From Paraeggerthella hongkongensis (GTDB taxonomy: Bacteria > Actinomycetota > Coriobacteriia > Coriobacteriales > Eggerthellaceae): a stretch of 64,000 nt of DNA. The notes below the pieces were generated by a model. The model saw only the letters and a program-made list of their open reading frames with translations. It was not told the DNA's origin and made no database searches. The translations under genes and the position numbers were made by a program. Below, one piece after another: positions 57,710 to 64,000 of the stretch; positions within the stretch are counted from its first letter, which is position 1, and each line of letters starts with the position of its first letter. The stretch covers positions 1 to 64,000 of the forward strand of contig NZ_PPTQ01000001.1 of the NCBI RefSeq assembly GCF_003340345.1, given 5' to 3'.

Positions 57710-58857
57710 CGACCTTCGACCTCCGCCGCTATCTCGGCCACGGCGCGAACCGCCGCGTCCACGTCGGCCTCGGTGTTGAAGGAGCTGAAGCTGAACCGCA
57801 CCGCACCCTGCTCGCGCGTGCCCAATGCCTCATGCATGAGTGGCGCGCAGTGGGCGCCTGCGCGCGTGCAGATGCCGAACTCGGCGTTCAGGATGTCGCC
57901 CACCGTTGAAGAGTCGCACGCTCCCACGTTGAGCGCGACGATCCCGCACCTGCCAGCATCGCCGCCCCCGCCGTACACCCGCACGCCTGCAACGGCGCGC
58001 ACGCCGCGTTCGAACCGTCGGGCAAGCTGGGTCGCTTGGGCGGCAAGCGACGCGACGCCCCGCTCCTCGATGTAGGCCAAGCCCGCCTCCAGCCCTGCGA
58101 TTCCATGGGCGTTGAGCGTGCCCGCCTCCAGACGGTCGGGCATCTGAGCAGGTTGGAATCTGTCGTAGCTGCGCGCGCCCGTGCCGCCAACCTTGAACGG
58201 CCTGACCTCAACATGCGAGGCCACCGCTAGGCCGCCGGTGCCCTGCGGGCCGTACAGGCTCTTGTGCCCGGTGAACGCCGCAACGTCAATGTCGTCGCGC
58301 TCGATGTCGATGTCGAGCAAACCGGCCGTCTGGGCAACATCCGCCACCAGAAGGGCGCCGTGATCGTGACTGATGCGGGCCAATCGGGCGATGTCGTAAA
58401 CGTCCCCAGTCAGGTTCGAGGCATGGGTCACCACGGCAAGCTTCGTGTCCGGGCGAAACGCGGCGTCGAAGGCGTCGTAATCGAGGGAGCCGTCCCGCCC
58501 CACGTCAACGATAGACAAGCCGCAGCCGCGCTCGTCCTGCATGCGGTACAGCGGGCGCAGCGCCGAATTGTGGGAAGCCGCGGTGGTAACCGCATGCGCG
58601 CCCGGCTCCAAAAGGCCGAGCACGGCGGCGTTAAGGGCCTCGGTGGCGTTGCAGGCGAAGGCGATCCGCGCCGGGCCCGCCGCGCCCAGAAGGCGCGCAA
58701 GGCGCTCACGGGCGCGAAAGACCGCCAACCCGGCATCGAGCGAAGCTCCATGCGCGCCCCTGCCTGCACCGCCGAACCCGTCGATGGCGCGGGCGACCGC
58801 CTTCGCGACCTCGGGCGGCTTGCGCGCGGTCGTCGCGGCGTTGTCCAGGTAGATCAT
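57706..58857 (-). CDS. Class V aminotransferase, cysteine desulfurase-like
   Basis: PLP enzyme of the Csd/SufS type (TIGR01977 group). 383 residues: MIYLDNAATTARKP, the histidine in TTAASHNS, the PLP lysine in AFTGHKSLYGPQG, and a C-terminal cysteine loop ICTRAGAHCAPL. The family takes S or Se from cysteine or selenocysteine; being in a selenium locus suggests supply of Se to SelD (inference). ATG at 58857 follows AAGGAAGG. Confidence 0.9.
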   Translation of the reverse strand: MIYLDNAATTARKPPEVAKAVARAIDGFGGAGRGAHGASLDAGLAVFRARERLARLLGAAGPARIAFACNATEALNAAVLGLLEPGAHAVTTAASHNSALRPLYRMQDERGCGLSIVDVGRDGSLDYDAFDAAFRPDTKLAVVTHASNLTGDVYDIARLARISHDHGALLVADVAQTAGLLDIDIERDDIDVAAFTGHKSLYGPQGTGGLAVASHVEVRPFKVGGTGARSYDRFQPAQMPDRLEAGTLNAHGIAGLEAGLAYIEERGVASLAAQATQLARRFERGVRAVAGVRVYGGGGDAGRCGIVALNVGACDSSTVGDILNAEFGICTRAGAHCAPLMHEALGTREQGAVRFSFSSFNTEADVDAAVRAVAEIAAEVEGR

Positions 58858-58885
58858 GGCGCGCTTCCTTCCTTGCCGCAGCCGA

Positions 58886-59500
58886 TTACGGCCTGATCAC
58901 CGTAGCGGCAGCCGCTTGCTTCTCGACGATGGCGTACATGTTGGTAACCTCTCCCACCGCCAAACGCTCGGTCAAGCCGAAGTGCGCCAGGCAGGTCCCG
59001 CAGCTCATAACCTCGACCCCCGCGCGTTGCAGCGCGGTCAAATCCTCGAGCGAAGCCGACCCTTCGCACGCCAGCTTCACGCCCGAGTTGTACAGCAGCA
59101 CCGTCGAAGGCAGCTGGTCGAGCTGCGTCAGCGCGAACACGAAGCCCTTCATGAGCACCGCGCCCAGCTCGTCGTCACCCGACCCCATGAACTCTGACGC
59201 GATGACGACCGCGCTTGCAGCCCCGGCATCGGAAACCGCAGCAGGCTCCGCCGCAAGAGCAGCTTGCGAAGCGCCCGCAGCAACCGCGCCCTTCGAAAAG
59301 GTCACCGCGAACGCCCCGTCGTCACGATCCTCGCGGTGCGCCGTGCACTTGAGGGCGCGGGCGAGCGATTCCAGGTTGTCCGCGGCCGTCGCATTGTCCA
59401 CGAGGACTTCCAGCCGACCGGCGTCCATAGCCGCGAGCGCCTTTTTCGCGCGTACCACCGGCAGCGGGCACGCCTGCCCGCGCGCGTCAACTTGCTCCAA
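58886..59500 (-). CDS. yedF: Selenium-metabolism protein YedF
   Basis: 204 residues: an N-terminal TusA-like domain with the CPLP motif (C11, ARGQACPLPVVRAKKAL) and a C-terminal DsrE-like domain with CGTC (EVMSCGTCLAHFG). YedF accompanies selD in selenium-using bacteria; the exact reaction is not established. The start codon is TTG at 59500 with GGAG 6 nt upstream, directly after the stop of the FNT gene (TAATTG), so the two are coupled. Confidence 0.92.
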   Translation of the reverse strand: MEQVDARGQACPLPVVRAKKALAAMDAGRLEVLVDNATAADNLESLARALKCTAHREDRDDGAFAVTFSKGAVAAGASQAALAAEPAAVSDAGAASAVVIASEFMGSGDDELGAVLMKGFVFALTQLDQLPSTVLLYNSGVKLACEGSASLEDLTALQRAGVEVMSCGTCLAHFGLTERLAVGEVTNMYAIVEKQAAAATVIRP

Positions 59501-60328
59501 TTAAGACTCCTTCTTCCGGTAAATGAACCAGTACGCCAAGCCCACCAGAACGCCGCCCGCGATGTTGCCAAGGGTAGCCGCCGACAGGTTCGCCAGCATC
59601 CCGCCTAGCGTGACCGCGTCCGCAGCGCCGAAGCCCATGCCGTTCAGAACGAACCCCAACGGCAGCAGGAACATGTTCGCCACGCAGTGCTCGAACCCGC
59701 AGGCGATGAACGCCGACACGGGAAGAAGCACTCCCAGAACCTTATCGGCAACCGTGCGCGCCGAAAAGCCGATCCACACGGCCAAGCATACCAAGACGTT
59801 GCACAAAATGCCCTTGAAGAACAGCGTGATCCAGTCGGGCGACACCTTTCCGGCGGCGATGCTCACCATGGCTTCGCCCACCGCGCCGCCGTTCATCTGA
59901 AACACCTGCGCCATGTACACCATCCCCACGATGACGAGCGCGCCTACCAGGTTTCCGATCCACACTGTGGTCCAGTTCTTCAACGTAGCGCTCCAGCTGA
60001 TCTTGCGCGAAGCCTTAGCGCAGATCAAAAGCGTGTTCCCCGTGAACAGCTCGGCGCCGCAGCACAGCACCAGAACCAAACCCAGGCAAAAGCACACGCC
60101 GCCCACCATGCGCTGCACGGCGAAGGGCATGGCGGGATCGCCCAAAAACACGCAGAAGTACAGGCCGCCGAGCGCGATGAACGCGCCCGCGAGCATCGCC
60201 GAGACGAAGCACTTGCCCAACGGCATGGCCGCCTTCGTCTTGCCAAGCGTTTCGGCTTTCAACGCCGTCTCCGCAGGAGACAGCGCATCGGGCTTGAGAG
60301 CCCTCAAATCCTCGTCGCTCACGTTCAT
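59501..60328 (-). CDS. Formate/nitrite transporter (FNT) family protein
   Basis: 275 residues, six membrane helices. FNT features visible: GAFIALGGLYF in the first helix, GAELFTGNTLL, NLVGALVI, and the conserved histidine in FEHCVANMF. FNT channels move formate, nitrite, hydrosulfide and similar small anions. Its place upstream of yedF suggests transport of formate (for a selenium-dependent formate dehydrogenase) or hydrogen selenide-like ions; this is inference. ATG at 60328 chosen; 60364 is an alternative. Confidence 0.88.
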   Translation of the reverse strand: MNVSDEDLRALKPDALSPAETALKAETLGKTKAAMPLGKCFVSAMLAGAFIALGGLYFCVFLGDPAMPFAVQRMVGGVCFCLGLVLVLCCGAELFTGNTLLICAKASRKISWSATLKNWTTVWIGNLVGALVIVGMVYMAQVFQMNGGAVGEAMVSIAAGKVSPDWITLFFKGILCNVLVCLAVWIGFSARTVADKVLGVLLPVSAFIACGFEHCVANMFLLPLGFVLNGMGFGAADAVTLGGMLANLSAATLGNIAGGVLVGLAYWFIYRKKES

Positions 60329-60621
60329 GGAGCCCGTATCCTCTTCTCTCGTCGCCGACAACACGCCGCTCGCCTGCCGAAGGCCGCAGCATCGTTGCCG
60401 TTCATCCTTGATTCCTCACCGTCCGAGCCTGTTGCAGGCCCGATCACCGAACAACATCGCATTGTTGCACATTCGTCGCGCCGCGCCTACGGGAAATCCG
60501 GCGGAACGGCTTGCGGAAGGTCGTTTCGTGCGCCCTGAAGCCTTCCGAACGGAGCCGCCCCGACCGCCGACGCGGCCCCGCAAGCCGGTTCTTGGCGCGG
60601 GAGCCACGCACGGGCGCGCCT

Positions 60622-60630
60622 TGGTATACT
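60622..60630 (+). promoter_or_regulatory. Extended -10 promoter of selAB
   Basis: TGG TATACT, 36 nt before the selA start. The rest of the 60365-60621 divergent region has a small inverted repeat (CAACAT/ATTGTTG near 60452-60470) with no clear gene; selC (tRNA-Sec) is not here. Confidence 0.5.
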
Positions 60631-60666
60631 CTTACGCGATCTACGCGCGTCGAAGAAAGGCAGTCC

Positions 60667-62145
60667 ATGAAACCCGCTTCCGTTCAAGACATACTCCGAA
60701 CCCTTCCGCAAGTGGAAGAAACGATCAACGCGCCGCAGCTGCGCGCGCTCGATACGCTGCTGCCCCGACGCATCCTGGCCGACTGCGCCCGCGCATCCAT
60801 CGACGAAGCGCGCCAAGAGGTGCTGGCGGGCCGTCGAACCGCCGTGGACGCAGACGCCGTCGCGGATAGCGCATGCGCCCGCGCGCTCGCCAACCTCGCA
60901 CCGTCGCTGCGCCGCGTGATAAACGCCACGGGCGTGGTGGTTCACACGAACCTCGGACGCAGCGCGCTTGCCGAGGAAGCCGTGGAGGCCGTCGTGGAGG
61001 CAGCGCGCGGGTACTCCACGCTGGAGTACGACGTGAACGCCCTTGCCCGCGGCAGTCGCCACGATCATGTGGAGCATCTGATCTGCGCCTTGACCGGGGC
61101 GGAAGCGGCCATAGCCGTGAACAACAACGCCGCCGCCGTCATGATGGTGCTCACGGAGTTCGCCGCCGGGCACGAGGGCGTGGTCTCGCGCGGGGAGCTT
61201 GTGGAGATAGGCGGCTCCTTCCGCATCCCCGACATCATGGCGCTGTCGAACGCGGCCATGGTGGAGGTGGGCACCACGAACAAGACCCATCCGGCCGATT
61301 ACGAGCGCGCCCTCAGCCCGGACACCGCCATGCTGCTGAAAGTGCATCCCTCGAACTACCGCATGGTCGGGTTCACCGAAAGCGTGGGCATCCGCGAGCT
61401 CAGGCGTCTGGCGGACGCCGAAAACGAACGCCGCCGCGCCAACCCGCAGACGCCGCCCCTTCCCGAGGTTATGGTCTACGAAGACCAGGGGTCGGGCGCG
61501 CTGCTGCGACTGGACTGCTTCGGCGATTACGCCGAACCCACGGTGGCGGAATCGCTGCAAGCAGGCGTCGACCTGGTCTCGTTTTCCGGGGACAAGCTGC
61601 TCGGAGGGCCGCAGGCGGGCATCATAGCGGGCTCGAAGCGTCACGTCGACCGCCTGAAGAAGAACCCGCTCGCGCGTGCGCTTCGCCTGGACAAGATGAC
61701 GCTTGCCGCGCTCGAGGCGACGCTGCGCCTTTACCTGGACCCCGAGCGAGCCATGCAGGCCGTCCCGACGCTGCGCATGCTTTCGGAGGACGCGGCCGTC
61801 GTCCGCACGCGCGCCGAGCACCTGAGCGAACAGGTTTCGAAAACCGTAGCCGATCGCTTTGCCCGCATCGACGTGGTGCCGGAAACCGGACGCGCCGGCG
61901 GCGGGGCGCTTCCCATGTGCGACATCGACACCTTCGCCGTGCGCGTCTCGTTCTTGCGGGGCAGCGCGCAAGAATGCGAGGAGCACCTGGTGAAACGGGG
62001 TGCCGTCCCGGTGGTGGGCCGCATCAAGAAAGAGTGCGTGCTGCTCGACGCCCGCACCTTGAGCGAAGAGGATCTTCCCGTGATAGCCGAATCCTTAGGC
62101 GCTTACTTCAACAACCTGGACGCACGGAAGGAGACATGCTCATGA
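60667..62145 (+). CDS. selA: L-seryl-tRNA(Sec) selenium transferase
   Basis: PLP enzyme converting Ser-tRNA(Sec) to Sec-tRNA(Sec) with selenophosphate. 492 residues; VVVHTNLGRSALAEEA, YEDQGSGALL, and the PLP lysine K310 in LVSFSGDKLLGGPQAG. ATG at 60667 follows GAAGAAAGGCAG. Stop overlaps selB start by 4 nt (ATGA). Confidence 0.96.
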   Translation: MKPASVQDILRTLPQVEETINAPQLRALDTLLPRRILADCARASIDEARQEVLAGRRTAVDADAVADSACARALANLAPSLRRVINATGVVVHTNLGRSALAEEAVEAVVEAARGYSTLEYDVNALARGSRHDHVEHLICALTGAEAAIAVNNNAAAVMMVLTEFAAGHEGVVSRGELVEIGGSFRIPDIMALSNAAMVEVGTTNKTHPADYERALSPDTAMLLKVHPSNYRMVGFTESVGIRELRRLADAENERRRANPQTPPLPEVMVYEDQGSGALLRLDCFGDYAEPTVAESLQAGVDLVSFSGDKLLGGPQAGIIAGSKRHVDRLKKNPLARALRLDKMTLAALEATLRLYLDPERAMQAVPTLRMLSEDAAVVRTRAEHLSEQVSKTVADRFARIDVVPETGRAGGGALPMCDIDTFAVRVSFLRGSAQECEEHLVKRGAVPVVGRIKKECVLLDARTLSEEDLPVIAESLGAYFNNLDARKETCS

Positions 62146-64000
62146 GCGCGCCGTCGCATCCCGATCTGGTGCTGGGCACCGCCGGGCACATCGATCACGG
62201 CAAATCGTCGCTCGTGCTCGCGCTTACCGGAACCGATCCCGACCGCCTGTCCGAAGAGAAGAAGCGCGGCATAACCATCGAGCTGGGCTTCGCGCAGCTT
62301 TCCCTGCCAGAAGGCTTGACCATGGGCGTGGTGGACGTTCCGGGCCACGAGCGCTTCGTGCGCCAGATGATCGCCGGTGCCACGGGCATCGACCTGGCTC
62401 TGCTGTGCATCGCAGCCGACGACGGCATCATGCCCCAAACCGTCGAGCACCTTGCCGTGCTGGAGCTTCTGGGCATTTCATCGGTCGTCGTCGCGTTGAC
62501 CAAAACCGATCTGGTCGACGACGAATGGGCGACGTTCATGGCCGACGAGATCCGCAGCCGCCTTGAGACCACGCCGTACGCGGACGCACCCGTGGTACGC
62601 GTTTCCAGCCGAACGGGGCGCGGACTCGACGCGCTCAAGGACGAGTTGGTTCGCGCTGCGCGCGCCACGTCCCGGGTCAAAAAAGGCGCGCACCTGCGCC
62701 TGCCCGTCGACCGGACCTTCACCATCAAAGGCGCGGGCACCGTGGTGACGGGCACGCTTTGGAACGGAGAAGCGTCCGTCGGCGACGAGGTCGAGGTGCT
62801 TCCCGGCGGCCTGCGCACGCGCATCCGCGGCATCCAGGTGCATGGAAGCACGGTCGAGCGCGCCAAAGCCGGCCATCGCGTGGCCTTGAACCTGAACGCG
62901 CTCTCGACGGCCGAGGTGCGTCCGGGCGATTTCCTGGCAACGCCGGGCGCAATGCGCCCGACGGACCGCTTCGATGCCGACCTGACCTATCTGGGAATCC
63001 CTGGTCGAGACGCAAAGCCCCTGGAAAGCGGCTCGCGCGTGCACGTGGCCCACGGGACGCGCGAGGTCACGGCGCGCGTACTGCTCATGGAAGGCCGAAC
63101 GAGCCTCGCGCCCGGAGACCGCGCGCTCGCGCAGATTCGTCTCGACGAGCCCTTGCCCGCCGCATGGCGGGACCGCTTCGTCATACGATCCTACTCTCCG
63201 GTGCGCGTCATAGGCGGCGGCGTGGTGCTGCGCGCGCACCCCCGCCGCACCACCACGCTGTCCGAGCCCGCCCGCCATCTGCTGGAAGCCCTGCGCGCAG
63301 ACGACGAAGCGGCCGTGGTTCAGGCGGCGTTCTCCCTGGCGACGCTGCCCATCCTGGCTGACGAGCTGGCGGAAACCACGGGGCTGGAAGCGTCACGGGC
63401 CACGCGCGAGCTTGAAGCGCTGGCAACCAGGCGCGCGGCCGTGCGCCTGGACGGCCCGCAAACCCGCTACGCGAGCGCGCAGACGCTGCAGAAAGCGCGC
63501 TCGACCATAGAGAACGAGCTGCTGAGGTTTCACGCCCAGAACCCCGATTCCACGGGGGTCGCGAAGGACGCCCTGCGGCAGAAGAGCCTGCCGCGCGCAG
63601 ACGCCGCCTGCTTCGACGCGCTGCTGGCCTACGCAGTCGCCCAAGGCGCCGCCGTGGTGGCGGGCGGCGAGGTCAGCCACCCGCGCGCAGGCGCGGGCGC
63701 ACGCATGAAAGAGGAGCAAGCGGCCAAAAAGCTGGGCGATGCGCTCGCGCAAGCCGCGGGAGCACCGCCGACCATCGCCGATCTTGTGAGCAAAGCAGGC
63801 TTGGAGTCCTCGCTCGGGTACAAGGCGCTCGGAATCTTGGAAAAGCAAGGGCTTGTACGGCGGGTCGGAAAAGACTTCTGCTTCGACGTAGCGGCGCTCG
63901 AAGCCTTCGAGAAAGCCGTGAGGAACCGGCTGGCGCACGGTCCGGCAACCGCCGCCGATCTTAAGGACGCCATGGAGACCAGCAGAAAGTACGCCATCCC
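62142..64000 (+). CDS. selB: Sec-specific elongation factor SelB (3' end beyond window)
   Basis: Delivers Sec-tRNA to UGA codons at SECIS hairpins. At least 619 residues are in the window: G1 GTAGHIDHGKSS, KKRGITIE, VDVPGHERFV, TKTD, EF-Tu-like domains II and III, and winged-helix repeats (the last ends TSRKYAIP). Only the last part of the final winged helix is missing. ATG at 62142 overlaps the selA stop. It should read the UGA in selD. Confidence 0.95.
   Translation, partial: MSAPSHPDLVLGTAGHIDHGKSSLVLALTGTDPDRLSEEKKRGITIELGFAQLSLPEGLTMGVVDVPGHERFVRQMIAGATGIDLALLCIAADDGIMPQTVEHLAVLELLGISSVVVALTKTDLVDDEWATFMADEIRSRLETTPYADAPVVRVSSRTGRGLDALKDELVRAARATSRVKKGAHLRLPVDRTFTIKGAGTVVTGTLWNGEASVGDEVEVLPGGLRTRIRGIQVHGSTVERAKAGHRVALNLNALSTAEVRPGDFLATPGAMRPTDRFDADLTYLGIPGRDAKPLESGSRVHVAHGTREVTARVLLMEGRTSLAPGDRALAQIRLDEPLPAAWRDRFVIRSYSPVRVIGGGVVLRAHPRRTTTLSEPARHLLEALRADDEAAVVQAAFSLATLPILADELAETTGLEASRATRELEALATRRAAVRLDGPQTRYASAQTLQKARSTIENELLRFHAQNPDSTGVAKDALRQKSLPRADAACFDALLAYAVAQGAAVVAGGEVSHPRAGAGARMKEEQAAKKLGDALAQAAGAPPTIADLVSKAGLESSLGYKALGILEKQGLVRRVGKDFCFDVAALEAFEKAVRNRLAHGPATAADLKDAMETSRKYAI

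Overview
The window is GC-rich, densely coded bacterial chromosome. It looks like a member of the Coriobacteriia, most likely Eggerthella or a close relative. The reasons are an actinobacterial integration host factor (mihF) beside gmk and rpoZ, a selenium locus whose SelD is itself a selenoprotein, large serine-protease surface proteins with an LxxTGD sorting signal, and a split pyrimidine pathway. The taxonomic call is an inference from gene content. No tRNA, rRNA or CRISPR array was seen.

Layout. 1-1.75 kb: a two-component system (kinase cut by the window edge). 1.97-9.64 kb: two C39-like cysteine peptidases flank a housekeeping run (TSCPD protein, recO, zinc-ribbon/PASTA membrane protein, era, dgkA, ybeY, phoH). 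9.7-18.7 kb: mtaB-rsmE-dnaJ-hrcA behind a CIRCE operator, then hemW-dusB-small membrane protein-lepA. 19.3-26.8 kb: rpsT with a long C-terminal extension, holA-comEC-comEA, thiI, and mihF-gmk-rpoZ. 27.0-34.9 kb: pyrF-pyrD-pyrK and carB-carA, separated by a 0.75 kb gap that holds a large imperfect palindrome. 35-47.5 kb: a surface-protein region with two subtilisin-like wall proteins, a leucine-rich repeat wall protein, a LytS-type kinase with a SARP-like response regulator, and a protease remnant. 47.8-49.2 kb: a nuclease-like orphan gene between two copies of a palindromic repeat. 49.4-52.2 kb: pyrRBC. 52.7-55.8 kb: a KimA-like potassium transporter and a glycosyltransferase. 56.4 kb to the end: a selenium locus (selD, DUF3343, cysteine desulfurase-like enzyme, yedF, FNT transporter, selA, selB; selB is cut by the window edge).

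How the parts work together. The carAB and pyrRBC leaders carry a near-identical RNA hairpin of the PyrR-binding type followed by a terminator, so pyrimidine synthesis is probably controlled by PyrR attenuation at two loci. HrcA/CIRCE controls hrcA-dnaJ. The promoters of the first subtilisin-like gene and of the leucine-rich surface gene share an 11-bp-period direct repeat at the same distance from the -10 box. A SARP-like regulator encoded nearby is the obvious candidate to bind it. In the selenium locus SelD makes the selenium donor, SelA and SelB make and deliver selenocysteine, and SelD itself needs a UGA read as selenocysteine, which closes a feedback loop.

Several intergenic regions hold large palindromic elements (about 62 to 210 nt). 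Two of them share terminal arms, and a short central motif recurs in several. These, the shared direct-repeat promoters and the Sec-containing SelD are the observations most worth following up.
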